Source: Cohnella phaseoli
Lineage (GTDB): Bacteria > Bacillota > Bacilli > Paenibacillales > Paenibacillaceae
Assembly (NCBI RefSeq): GCF_003386235.1
Contig: NZ_QRDZ01000032.1
Span: 1-64,000, forward strand
Direction of reading: 5' to 3'
DNA length: 64,000 nt
The notes under the pieces were generated by a model. That model made no database searches, had not been told where the DNA came from, and saw only the letters and a list, made by a program, of their open reading frames with translations. The position numbers were made by a program, and so were the translations under genes. Within the stretch, counting starts at the first letter, position 1, and the number at the start of each line of letters is the position of its first letter. This document shows positions 1 through 8,114 of the stretch, in pieces.

Positions 1-56
1 CACTTGTATATTAGAAATAGTTCGTCGTGTGGTATCCAAATTCCTTTAAAATTTAT

Positions 57-83
57 GAAAAAGTCTCCCTATTTTCGGGAGAC
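57..83 (-). terminator. Rho-independent terminator of the DUF4386 gene
   Basis: GTCTCCC (63-69) pairs perfectly with GGGAGAC (77-83). Read on the minus strand the hairpin is followed by a run of five T. It lies beyond the short repeat array, so the repeats would be part of the 3' UTR of the minus-strand gene at 240-899. Confidence 0.6.
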
Positions 84-96
84 CTAAGTAGTAACG

Positions 97-214
97 GAAA
101 ATCGTACAAAGCAACTCGAATCGGGCTCAAACAGCGGACGTTTGTAGGGAAAATCGTACAAAGTAGCTCGGATCAGGCTCAAACGGCGGACGTTTGTAGG
201 GAAAATCGTACAAA
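97..214. repeat. 52-bp tandem repeat, two full copies plus a 14-base partial copy
   Basis: Copies start at 97, 149 and 201. Each starts GAAAATCGTACAAA and the two full copies end CGGACGTTTGTAGG. They differ at only a few positions in the middle; the third copy stops after its first 14 bases. No gene is supported here. It may be a family of small intergenic repeats, with function unknown. Confidence 0.8.
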
Positions 215-239
215 TTCGCTACCGATAGCACGTTCGTCG

Positions 240-899
240 TTACCGCGCTCCTTCCGGAAGCTTGACCCCTTTAATCATCAGCCACAGCGGCAGCGCAAGC
301 TCGAACACGGCTCCCGGAATGTACAGCAGCATTCCGTCATGGCCCATCAGTTCCGTAATCGCGCTAGCCGACAAAGCCGCATAACCTATGAAGCCCAGCA
401 CGGACAATACGCGTGGAACGAGCCTGAACCGATACAGCAAATAGCAGAAAAATAAGCTGTATACCCCGAGTGCCAGCATGCCCAATTGAAATGCGTAAGT
501 ACTTCCCTCTTTAATAAGCGTCCCCAACACGTGAAGATCAGACGAAACGTCGGCTGCAGCATATTCCCGGCTTAAAGCGACAAGCAGCAGCGGACCGACG
601 GAGCCGACAAGCAGCAAAACTGCCTCAATCACTCGAAATCCTACGTATCCCAGCGCGATTTTTTCGTTACATAGCTTTAAAATCGGGAACAGCGCAATCG
701 CGATACCGACAACGGAGACGGAGTTAATGAACTCCAGCACCACCCCCAAGACGATCCGGCTTTGATAATCTGCGGCGCGTTCCAGATAATCGGAAGCGCC
801 TAAAACCGATTCGATAAGCGCATTCCCCGACATGTATGCAGCCGTTGCCACCAAAAACAGCACACCAGCAAAGGCCGTTGATTTCCTATACGTATCCAT
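240..899 (-). CDS. DUF4386 family integral membrane protein
   Basis: A 219-residue protein with about six hydrophobic segments (roughly residues 10-30, 52-75, 85-108, 130-155, 165-185 and 192-212) and short charged loops. Length, layout and the N-terminal pattern match the DUF4386 family, whose biochemical role is unknown. The ATG follows GGGAGGGG at about 4 bases. It stands alone, diverges from the iron locus to its right, and ends just before a 52-bp repeat array and a terminator. There is no signal peptide beyond the first membrane segment. Family assignment is from recognition of the overall pattern. Confidence 0.7.
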   Translation of the reverse strand: MDTYRKSTAFAGVLFLVATAAYMSGNALIESVLGASDYLERAADYQSRIVLGVVLEFINSVSVVGIAIALFPILKLCNEKIALGYVGFRVIEAVLLLVGSVGPLLLVALSREYAAADVSSDLHVLGTLIKEGSTYAFQLGMLALGVYSLFFCYLLYRFRLVPRVLSVLGFIGYAALSASAITELMGHDGMLLYIPGAVFELALPLWLMIKGVKLPEGAR

Positions 900-1102
900 A
901 ATTCCCCTCCCGTTAATAGGCGGACCGTTCCGCCTCGTTAACCTGAATTGTATCCCCCGGAAGGTTAGAGCTTGTAGCTACTAAAGTATCGATCTGAGCT
1001 AGAGCGTTTGTATGGACAACCCGTATCTTCCGTGCAAAAAGTCGTAACTTTCATCCATTGCCGTTTCCGAAGAGTCCGGTGTAATCTAAAATGGCGAAAA
1101 AA

Positions 1103-1121
1103 GATAATGATAATCATTATC
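1103..1121. promoter_or_regulatory. Fur box, exact 19/19 consensus
   Basis: GATAATGATAATCATTATC, identical to the classical Fur consensus and fully palindromic around its centre. It lies 42 bp before the binding-protein ATG at 1163. The longest reading frame starts upstream at 1091 and would run through this operator, which argues for the 1163 start. Confidence 0.92.
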
Positions 1122-1162
1122 AAATGGTGTACAGTACAGATAGAACAGGAGAATGCAACGCC

Positions 1163-2191
1163 ATGAACAGACTGCCTTCCTTTGTATCGACAACCGCCTT
1201 ATTCCTTGCACTGATTATTTTGCTCGCCGCCTGTAGCCCCTCTGCCACGCAATCGCGCTCCGAAGCGCAGCCCGAGGGAAGTGCGAATAACGGCGCCGCA
1301 TCCGAAGCCTCTCCGGCGTTCAAAAAGTATAAAGACTTTCAGGACAAGACAACCGAGATCCCCGTCCATCCGCAAAGGATCGCCGTGATTGCCGGATCGG
1401 GAGCCATTATCGACGTTAAGGAATTGGGATTCCAGCCGATCGCCTATCCGCATCGTTATATGAGCAATTCCAGCATTCTCAAGTCGACTCACGAGAGCTT
1501 AAGCGTCGCAGCGCCCGATATAGGCATGCCCACCAATCTGGAGCAATTAGCAGCGCTCGAACCCGACCTGATGATTATGGGCTACGAGACACAGGACAAC
1601 GAATATAACATGCTCCAGAAAATCGGCCCTGTCGCCGCTTTCGACGAATCTGTGCCGCTGCAGCAGCGAATTACCGTTATCGGTGAAATTCTCGGCAAAC
1701 AAACAGAGTCCGAGGCGATCCTGTCCGACTTAGAGCAGAAAACCCGTTCGATGTGGCAGCAGGTTCGCGAGCAAGGGAAAATAGCCGAGGGAGAGACCGC
1801 GGCTGTCGTCGTCTATTACTGGAATAAGAAAATGTACCTGATGAAAAACTTCGGCGTATTCGACCTAATCAATCATCCTATGGGATTCAAAATGTCGGAC
1901 AAGGTGGCTTCACTGTCGTCGTCTTCCCCTTCTCCTTATATCGAAATTACAGAGGAAGCGCTGCACGACGTATTGATCGCCGATCGTCTGTTCCTGCTGT
2001 ACGACAGCAACGCCGATGCCAAAGAAGGCTTTAAGCAATTGAAGCAGAGCAAGGTTTTCCAGAGTTTACCGCCGGTTAAAAACGGAAAAATCCATTACAT
2101 CCCGCTCGAATATAACGACAATGATTTGATTACTACTCGTAAGCTCGTCGACGTCTTTCCGCAGATACTGGACAGCGAGATGTTCGAGTAA
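1163..2191 (+). CDS. Iron-siderophore ABC transporter substrate-binding lipoprotein
   Basis: Extracytoplasmic binding protein of the FecB/FhuD type, expected to capture a ferric siderophore outside the membrane. The ATG at 1163 is chosen over the in-frame one at 1091. It has AGGAG 11 bases upstream and is followed directly by a lipoprotein signal peptide with lipobox LLAAC (Cys24), while the longer form would bury the signal and translate the Fur operator. The mature part has the usual features: IPVHPQRIAV at the start of the domain, 'LAALEPDLMIMG' at the beta-strand before the hinge, and a closing 'LPPVKNGKIHYI' segment. The gene starts an iron-repressed unit with the AraC-FecB regulators that follow at 20- and 29-bp gaps. 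No permease or ATPase is encoded nearby. Confidence 0.9.
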   Translation: MNRLPSFVSTTALFLALIILLAACSPSATQSRSEAQPEGSANNGAASEASPAFKKYKDFQDKTTEIPVHPQRIAVIAGSGAIIDVKELGFQPIAYPHRYMSNSSILKSTHESLSVAAPDIGMPTNLEQLAALEPDLMIMGYETQDNEYNMLQKIGPVAAFDESVPLQQRITVIGEILGKQTESEAILSDLEQKTRSMWQQVREQGKIAEGETAAVVVYYWNKKMYLMKNFGVFDLINHPMGFKMSDKVASLSSSSPSPYIEITEEALHDVLIADRLFLLYDSNADAKEGFKQLKQSKVFQSLPPVKNGKIHYIPLEYNDNDLITTRKLVDVFPQILDSEMFE

Positions 2192-2210
2192 GCAACAGGA
2201 GAGCAAGCCT

Positions 2211-3869
2211 ATGTTTCTACCTTCTTCAAACGGCCGATCGGCATCTCCGTTAACGTTCGTTCTAACGGATGCCCTTCGCCTGACGTGCGAAGGCCCGGAA
2301 TCTCTTACTCTTGAAAAGACCGACGATCTTCGCCTCCTTCTGGTGCTTCAGGGCACGCTGGAGGCGAAGATCGAACAGCGAGCGCAATCGGCAGGCCCCG
2401 GGGTCTGCCTCTTGATCGTTTCCGGCAGCGATGCCTCGCTGATTAGCCAGGGGGCCGGATGCGACGTATGCCTTCTCTCCTTTACCGCACTAAACGCCCG
2501 CGCCAACGGCTCCGCTGTACAGCGGATATTACAGCTGCTGTCCGGCAGGACGAAGCTCCCTGCGGCCGTTCTTCATGAATATGCCGATAGTCTGAAATGC
2601 GAGAATCGTCATCAGGACGGACTTCCCCGGCTCGGTCGACAGAGCCGGTTTCTTTCCCTGCTCTCTTTGCTTCTGGAGCAATGCGTTCTCGAGGAGAAGA
2701 AGCAGCTCTGCGATCCGAAGCATGCCGTGAAGCAAACGTTAAGCTTCATGCAAAAAAACTATTCGTTAAACCTCACCATACAGCAACTGGCGGATATGGC
2801 GCGGCTTCCGCGTTGGCAATACCTGCGCGTGTTCAAGAAAATGACCGGCAGCAATCCGAGCAGCTACATGACCCGATTGAGAATCGAACAGGCCAAAAGG
2901 CTGCTGAGCGACTCCGACGGGCAAGTGTGGGAGGTGGCCCACCGCGTAGGCTACCAGGACGAGCACTATTTCAACCGCAGATTCAAGCTTGCAACCGGAA
3001 TATCTCCCGGCCAGTACGCCCGAATCTATGCCCACAGGCCCGACGCGACGGACCGCCGGGGAACCCCGCATCGTTTTCACGCACCGGCCGAACGTATCGT
3101 CTACGACGATGCCGGCACTCTGGGCGACTTGCTCGCATTGGATATCGCCCCGGTTGGAGCCAATTTGCGGTTTTGCGACAACGACTCGTTTACCGACAAA
3201 ATTCAGTCCACCCAGGAGATCGGTTTTCCTCTCAATCCGGACAAGATCCGTACGTTAAATCCCGATCTCGTCCTATTGAGCCGTTACGGGAGCGATCGGC
3301 ATCCGGAGCTGTCCGCGATCGCGCCGACAATCGGACTGAACGAATATGCCCCCATGCATCTGCGAATGCAGAAGCTTGGAGAAGTGCTCGGCATTCGCGA
3401 GAGAACCCGGCAATGGCTCGACGCGTACGACATGCGCCGCGAGAAACTGTGGCATCGGCTCCAATCCCGCAAGGCGCGCCACGAATCGGCGACGGTTCTG
3501 TTCTATGACTGCAACGGAAGGCTGTATTTGCTTCATCGGCTTCGCGGGCTGGCCAAGCTGCTGTACCACCCCCTTGGGTTCCGCATGGACGAGCGCGTTC
3601 AACGCCTGCGTCCCGCCCGCGGTCATTACTACATTTCAATTGCCTCTGATCGTCTAAGCGAATACGCCGTAGGCGATCGGCTATTCGTTTTTACGCATCC
3701 CGGTCGGCATACTTCCGACTCGTTGTCGGAGCTTAACCGATGGCCGGGCTGGAATCGGCTGCCCGCCGTTCAGGCGGGCAAAATCCACTATCTGGATTCT
3801 TTCTGGAATTCGGACGACGCGTTTACGAGTCAATTGACGCTGGAACGGTTTCCGGATCTATGGTCATAA
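2211..3869 (+). CDS. AraC-type regulator fused to a siderophore-binding (FecB-like) domain
   Basis: A cytoplasmic transcription factor with two parts. A variable N-terminal domain (about 1-165) is followed by an AraC double helix-turn-helix (about 172-275, including 'LTIQQLADMARLPRWQYLRVF' and the ISPGQYAR ending). A periplasmic-binding-protein-like domain follows (about 290-550) without any signal peptide. B. subtilis Btr has the same architecture; it senses ferric bacillibactin in the cytoplasm and activates the uptake genes. By analogy this protein probably activates one of the flanking binding-protein genes when the iron-siderophore complex is inside the cell. AGGAG precedes the ATG. The C-terminal domain resembles the neighbouring lipoprotein (shared 'HPLGFRMDERV'-type segment), suggesting both recognise the same ligand. 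Confidence 0.88.
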   Translation: MFLPSSNGRSASPLTFVLTDALRLTCEGPESLTLEKTDDLRLLLVLQGTLEAKIEQRAQSAGPGVCLLIVSGSDASLISQGAGCDVCLLSFTALNARANGSAVQRILQLLSGRTKLPAAVLHEYADSLKCENRHQDGLPRLGRQSRFLSLLSLLLEQCVLEEKKQLCDPKHAVKQTLSFMQKNYSLNLTIQQLADMARLPRWQYLRVFKKMTGSNPSSYMTRLRIEQAKRLLSDSDGQVWEVAHRVGYQDEHYFNRRFKLATGISPGQYARIYAHRPDATDRRGTPHRFHAPAERIVYDDAGTLGDLLALDIAPVGANLRFCDNDSFTDKIQSTQEIGFPLNPDKIRTLNPDLVLLSRYGSDRHPELSAIAPTIGLNEYAPMHLRMQKLGEVLGIRERTRQWLDAYDMRREKLWHRLQSRKARHESATVLFYDCNGRLYLLHRLRGLAKLLYHPLGFRMDERVQRLRPARGHYYISIASDRLSEYAVGDRLFVFTHPGRHTSDSLSELNRWPGWNRLPAVQAGKIHYLDSFWNSDDAFTSQLTLERFPDLWS

Positions 3870-3898
3870 AGACTATTCAATAGAGGAGTGAAACTACG

Positions 3899-5506
3899 AT
3901 GCCGTTTAGTTCCTTGCCCCCTTCTCCCGCCCCGCATCCTTACGCCATTCCTATGCGGATTGTTGAGCTTGCCGAATATGCTGCATCCGGACCCCTGGAA
4001 CCGATGCCGAACCGTTCCCAGCTTCTCGTTGTTTGGGGAGGCAAAGGGGCTCTGCATCTCTACGAGCATCCGCACAAAGTAGCTCGCGGATTTGCGCTGC
4101 TTGGCCGCTCCGCATCGCAGGCTGTCGCTATCGGGCTCGGCACTTCCTTACAGGGCCTCTATATCGAATTCGTTCACTATCCGCCAAGCGCCGCGGATAA
4201 TCGCAATTCCGATCCGGAATTCGAAACGGTGCAGCGCTGCTCTGCCGATTGCATGAGGCTGGCCGCCGAGCTGTATGCCGCATGGCAAGAGCAGCCCGAC
4301 GAGGGCGAGCCTTATCGAGTGCAGCTCTTGTTCAGCCGCTTGCTGTCCGAGCTTCGCCGGGAACTGTCGTCGACTCGGGTGGCGTCCGCGAACTGGTTAT
4401 CCCGGGCGGTGCAGTTTATCGAAGCCAATTATACCGAGGATCTAACGAGGGAACAGCTGGCGGAGAGGGCAAACGTCAGTCCCGAGCACTTCTCCCGCGC
4501 GTTCCGCAAACATACCGGCCGCACCTTCATCGACTACTTGACGATGCTGCGGATTCGCAGCGCTCAAAGCCGCATTCTCGTGGACAATACGGCGTTGAAC
4601 GCGCTGGCCCGTCAAGTCGGGTTCAAGGAAGGACTCTACTTGAGTCGCAAATTCAAGGACGTCGTCGGAATGTCCCCGACCGCCTTCAGGCGCAAGCCCA
4701 AGCGGATCGCCACGCTGAATCTGAATCATACCGGTATTCTGATGGCGCTCGGCCAAACGCCGGAGCTTGGCGTCTACACCTCCTGGCTGGAGAAAAACAA
4801 ATCCAGAACGTCAGGGCATTCCGGCGTCTCGCTGAATCCGAACGGGCATACCCCGACCAGTTTGTACGATGCGGTGGCCGAAGCGCGCCCGGACATGATT
4901 ATCCATTACAATACCGCAGCTGAGAACAGGAGTCTGCTTCCGCTTGCTCCCGTGATCGAGCTGCCGTTTCGCACGATGAACTGGCGGGAACAGCTGCTTA
5001 TGATCGCCAATATGGTGGACAAAAGACGAGAAGCCGAGCAATGGCTGGCCCGCTACGACGAACTAGTCGACCGGATCAACCGGGCCTTGGACGAGAGGCT
5101 CGGCCAAAGAGGAACTGCTATCGTGTGGGAATTGGCGGGTGATAAGGCGTTTGCGTGCAGCGGCAGCTACGGAAGAGGCGCACATATTTTGTACGGGGAC
5201 CTCGGATTTCGGCCCCCAGAGCCGGCCTTGTTCTCCCATGGTTACGTAGAGACATCGGTCGAGGAACTGTATTCGTATCCGTCAGATCATATTTTTATAA
5301 CGGGGACGCCCTCCTGCCCGAAGTCCCGTCCTTTCCTCCGGCGCCTGTCCCAAGCTCCGCAGTGGTCGAGATTAGAGGCCGTCCGCAGCAACCAGCTGTA
5401 TTGGCTGTATGAGGCCGACCTCTTCTGCGGCTATGATCCGCTCTCCACACAAGCTCAATTGAATATATTGGCGCGGCAGTTGCTGCCTGATCACAAATTT
5501 ACATGA
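3899..5506 (+). CDS. Second AraC-FecB fusion regulator
   Basis: Same architecture as the preceding gene. An N-terminal domain (about 1-155) is followed by an AraC DNA-binding region (about 162-265, with 'LTREQLAERANVSPEHFSRAF' and GMSPTAFRR) and a FecB-like ligand domain (about 270-530). It has no signal peptide, so it acts in the cytoplasm. The ATG has GAGGAG about 10 bases upstream and lies 29 bp after the previous stop, so the two regulators are probably co-transcribed. The binding domain shares the 'YGRGAHILYGDLGFRPP' type segment with the downstream lipoprotein ('FGRGGQPVYQALGRKPP'). Each regulator therefore seems paired with one lipoprotein. Ligand unknown. Confidence 0.87.
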   Translation: MPFSSLPPSPAPHPYAIPMRIVELAEYAASGPLEPMPNRSQLLVVWGGKGALHLYEHPHKVARGFALLGRSASQAVAIGLGTSLQGLYIEFVHYPPSAADNRNSDPEFETVQRCSADCMRLAAELYAAWQEQPDEGEPYRVQLLFSRLLSELRRELSSTRVASANWLSRAVQFIEANYTEDLTREQLAERANVSPEHFSRAFRKHTGRTFIDYLTMLRIRSAQSRILVDNTALNALARQVGFKEGLYLSRKFKDVVGMSPTAFRRKPKRIATLNLNHTGILMALGQTPELGVYTSWLEKNKSRTSGHSGVSLNPNGHTPTSLYDAVAEARPDMIIHYNTAAENRSLLPLAPVIELPFRTMNWREQLLMIANMVDKRREAEQWLARYDELVDRINRALDERLGQRGTAIVWELAGDKAFACSGSYGRGAHILYGDLGFRPPEPALFSHGYVETSVEELYSYPSDHIFITGTPSCPKSRPFLRRLSQAPQWSRLEAVRSNQLYWLYEADLFCGYDPLSTQAQLNILARQLLPDHKFT

Positions 5507-5555
5507 GCAAATGTCATTTCTGCTTGTAGTCGAACGATCGGATACCTTGTATAGT

Positions 5556-5574
5556 TTCATTGAGAATCATTATC
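5556..5574. promoter_or_regulatory. Fur box upstream of the second binding-protein gene
   Basis: TTCATTGAGAATCATTATC matches the 19-bp Fur consensus at 14 positions, with a perfect right half (AATCATTATC). It lies 25 bp before the proposed TTG start at 5599 and overlaps the extreme 5' end of the longest reading frame. Confidence 0.75.
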
Positions 5575-5598
5575 GATTGCATACTGGAGGTATTCGCA

Positions 5599-6591
5599 TT
5601 GCTGCATCATTTTTTGACCTCGCGTAAAATCGCTGTAATCGCAGCCGCACTCTGTCTCTCGCTTCTCGCCGCCTGCGGTTCGAACAATGTCGCGCCCGCC
5701 GCATCATCCTCGCCGCCGGCCTCCGAATCGGCTAAGCCATCCGCTTCGGAGAGCCCGTCCGCTGAACCGGAATTTAGGACGATCGACACCGTGAACGGCC
5801 CCATTCAAATTCCGATGCATCCGCAGCGTATCGTCGCGGAAGAGTATTTGGGCAGTCTGATCGTTTTGGACGTTATTCCTGTCGGCGCTCCCGGGCTGAC
5901 GCTGCAAAATTATTACTTTAAGGAAGCTCTTACCGGCGTGGCCGATTCGGGAACGTATGGGTCTCCTTCTCCCGAAGTGATCACAAGCTTAAACCCGGAT
6001 CTTATCATTACGGGCAACAAGGATGTGTACTCGACGCTGAGCAAGATCGCTCCCACTCTGGAAATCCCCTATGGACAATTAAAAAATGCCCATGAAGAGT
6101 TGACCTTCTTCGGCAAAGTACTCGGCAAGGAAAAAGAAGCCGAAGCGTGGTTAGCGGAATACGACCGCCGGATTGCAGAAGCCAAAGCCAAGGTCGATGC
6201 GGCGATTCCGGCCGATGCCACCTTCTCGATCATCGAAAGCACCGACAAGTCGATCTATGCGTACGGAGATAACTTCGGCAGAGGCGGTCAGCCGGTCTAT
6301 CAAGCTCTCGGTCGCAAGCCTCCGGCTGCCGTGGCCGATCAAATTATGGAGAAGCAATGGGCGGAAATCTCTGCGGAGATGATCGGCGATTACTCAGGAG
6401 ACTACATTGTGTTGACGGCTAACGACCGCACTGTGGAAGACTTCAAGAAAGACCCGATCTGGAGCAGCATCCCGGCAGTGAAGAACGATCGCCTGTACGT
6501 CTGGCCGGAGGAACGCTCGTGGTACTACGACCCGATCGCGGTGCTGGCTCAGACGGAGGAGCTGGCAGCCTGGCTCACGAAGCAGCAGTAG
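5599..6591 (+). CDS. Iron-siderophore ABC transporter substrate-binding lipoprotein
   Basis: FecB-type binding lipoprotein of about 330 residues. I choose the TTG at 5599: GGAGG sits 8 bases upstream (5586-5590), and translation from there gives a compact signal peptide ending in the lipobox LLAAC. The alternative TTG at 5560 lies inside the Fur box. A Ser/Pro/Ala-rich linker follows the cysteine. The binding domain then shows 'IPMHPQRIVAEEY', 'ITSLNPDLIITG' and the closing 'IPAVKNDRLYVWPEE', all typical of catecholate or hydroxamate siderophore binding. The gene is probably Fur-repressed and may also be activated by the preceding AraC-FecB protein. No membrane permease is adjacent. Confidence 0.9.
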   Translation: MLHHFLTSRKIAVIAAALCLSLLAACGSNNVAPAASSSPPASESAKPSASESPSAEPEFRTIDTVNGPIQIPMHPQRIVAEEYLGSLIVLDVIPVGAPGLTLQNYYFKEALTGVADSGTYGSPSPEVITSLNPDLIITGNKDVYSTLSKIAPTLEIPYGQLKNAHEELTFFGKVLGKEKEAEAWLAEYDRRIAEAKAKVDAAIPADATFSIIESTDKSIYAYGDNFGRGGQPVYQALGRKPPAAVADQIMEKQWAEISAEMIGDYSGDYIVLTANDRTVEDFKKDPIWSSIPAVKNDRLYVWPEERSWYYDPIAVLAQTEELAAWLTKQQ

Positions 6592-6602
6592 TAGCCCTGT
6601 GA

Positions 6603-6656
6603 ATACGAAAAGCCCCGTTGCAGCATCGGCTGTTGCAACGGGGCTCTCTTCGTATC
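6603..6656. terminator. Bidirectional rho-independent terminator
   Basis: AGCCCCGTTGCA (6611-6622) pairs perfectly with TGCAACGGGGCT (6634-6645). Outer pairing of ATACGAA (6603-6609) with TTCGTAT (6650-6656) lengthens the stem. It sits between convergent genes (lipoprotein on plus, CYTH gene on minus) and can serve both. Confidence 0.85.
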
Positions 6657-6695
6657 AGGACGGCGACATTGCGCTCTTAATCGACTCCGCGGCTG

Positions 6696-7199
6696 CTATT
6701 TTACGCGTCCCTCCTGCAGCTTTTTCCACACCGTCTTGTTGCTGTACTGCTTCATCGAGCTGATATCCGGGCCGAACCAGTCCGGTGCCTGGAACCCCAA
6801 CGCCGCTTCCTCCGACTCGAATTCAATCTCCAGCACCCTGAGCTGAAGCTGGTCGTACGTATCGATCTCAATGGTCGTCCCGGCCCAGTCGGCCGTCGTT
6901 CTCACCTTGGTCAGAGGAATCGCTCCGGAAGCCTTACTAAGCTGCTCGTACAAGCTCTCCGAGATAGAATATTCGATTTCCTCGCGCACAAGACCGTTGC
7001 CGTTTTTGAACGTATGCGTGAATTCATGCTTCCCTGTAGCCATATCCCTGATTTTCCGAACTCTTAGCTCCTGAGTGTCGTCAATTGCCAGATAAGTTTG
7101 CTCAATATGCTGCTCCTTCACCGGAACAAGCACTCCCTCTTGTACCAGAGAATCGGGGAACTCCGCCAGCATAAACTTTCTTTCGATTTCCTTGGCCAT
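6696..7199 (-). CDS. CYTH domain protein (triphosphate tunnel family)
   Basis: A 167-residue cytoplasmic protein that is a complete single CYTH domain. The signature ExExK motif is at residues 4-8 (EIERK). Later strands carry the Arg- and Lys-rich pattern of the tunnel (LRVRKIRD, 'KHEFTHTFKNG', 'REEIEYSIS'). Family members hydrolyse inorganic triphosphate or thiamine triphosphate, or make cyclic AMP; the true substrate cannot be read from sequence. The ATG has GGAGG about 8 bases upstream. It is monocistronic, facing a bidirectional terminator. Confidence 0.85.
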   Translation of the reverse strand: MAKEIERKFMLAEFPDSLVQEGVLVPVKEQHIEQTYLAIDDTQELRVRKIRDMATGKHEFTHTFKNGNGLVREEIEYSISESLYEQLSKASGAIPLTKVRTTADWAGTTIEIDTYDQLQLRVLEIEFESEEAALGFQAPDWFGPDISSMKQYSNKTVWKKLQEGRVK

Positions 7200-7322
7200 T
7201 ATCTAACCTCCGCTCTAAACCCTCGAATTGCCATACATCGACCCCACTATTATACCTGACATCGGCGCTCATTCGAATATGAGCCTCTGGTTGCTTCCCT
7301 TGCAGACACCTTTTGATTATTT

Positions 7323-7398
7323 TAGAGTAACCACTCACTTTTACATTGACACAGACAAGTATATCGATGTATTTTTAGTAAGTAATCACTCACTTTTA
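7323..7398 (+). promoter_or_regulatory. TetR-gene promoter flanked by two operator repeats
   Basis: AGTAACCACTCACTTTTA (7326-7343) and AGTAATCACTCACTTTTA (7381-7398) match at 17 of 18 positions, 55 bp apart. The downstream copy lies in an imperfect palindrome at 7377-7394 (AGTnAGTnAnTnACTnACT). A TTGACA -35 box (7346-7351) lies directly after the first repeat, with an A/T-rich -10 near 7369-7375 ahead of the second. This layout fits autorepression by the TetR protein that follows. Confidence 0.65.
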
Positions 7399-7429
7399 GT
7401 TCGGGAAAACGAATTGAGGTGCATCCGAT

Positions 7430-8089
7430 TTGACTACCCGCAACCTATTTAACGAAATCTTGGCCGTTAAAAGCGCCCAGCGAACGGAAAAACAGCAGCG
7501 GATAGTCGAAGCCGCCATTCGCTTATTTGCCGAAAAAGGCTATTCCAACACTTCAACAGCGGAAATCGCTAAAGCCGCAGATGTGTCGGAAGCAAGTATT
7601 TTCAAGCAATATGGCACGAAGGACAAACTGCTGCTATCTCTTGTCGTCCCCTATATCAAAGAAATGTTCCCTTTCGAGGCAGATGAGACGATGAATCAAG
7701 TTTTTAGCAGTGCCTATTCGGACTTTGAAGCATTTCTCCGGGCACTCCTGAAAAACCGCATCGCATTCATAACGGAAAACAGAGACATATTTCTGGTTCT
7801 AATTAAGGAGATCATTTATAAGGAGGAATTGAAAAACGAGCTTTTCCCTTATATCGCCGAAGTAGCGGCAACTCGCTTAACGAAAATCGTTGAGCTGTTC
7901 CAGGAGCGCGACGAGCTGGCCGACATGCCCACCCGCAGTATCCTAAAGCTGCTGTTCACCGTCATTGGCGGTTTTGTGGCCTCCCGTTTTGTGCTGTTGA
8001 ACCGGGAATCCATTGACGACGAGGAGGTTGAAGATGTCGTTCGCATGGTCTTGGACGGCATTCGGAAACTCCCTGCAAAAAATTCATAA
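7430..8089 (+). CDS. TetR/AcrR family transcriptional repressor
   Basis: A 219-residue regulator with an N-terminal TetR helix-turn-helix at about residues 20-65 ('IVEAAIRLFAEKGYSNTSTA', then AEIAKAADVSEASIFKQYGTK) and an all-helical ligand domain behind it. Starts at TTG (7430) with GAGGTG 8 bases upstream. It is followed 25 bp later by an ABC-2-type membrane protein gene, so the pair forms one operon, probably self-repressed through the repeats at 7323-7398. The inducer is unknown, but such pairs usually respond to a toxic small molecule. Confidence 0.9.
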   Translation: MTTRNLFNEILAVKSAQRTEKQQRIVEAAIRLFAEKGYSNTSTAEIAKAADVSEASIFKQYGTKDKLLLSLVVPYIKEMFPFEADETMNQVFSSAYSDFEAFLRALLKNRIAFITENRDIFLVLIKEIIYKEELKNELFPYIAEVAATRLTKIVELFQERDELADMPTRSILKLLFTVIGGFVASRFVLLNRESIDDEEVEDVVRMVLDGIRKLPAKNS

Positions 8090-8114
8090 TGATTGTTTAA
8101 GGAGCGATTCGTTT

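Noticed and set aside
97..214. CRISPR array
   Set aside because: Contiguous 52-bp tandem units without unique spacers and only two full copies.
27..455. Plus-strand open frame of 142 codons
   Set aside because: It runs through the 52-bp repeats and then antisense to the DUF4386 gene; no ribosome site and unlikely composition.
2597..3508. Plus-strand frame of 303 codons inside the first AraC-FecB gene
   Set aside because: Out-of-frame shadow of a well-supported gene, rich in Arg and Pro as expected for such shadows.
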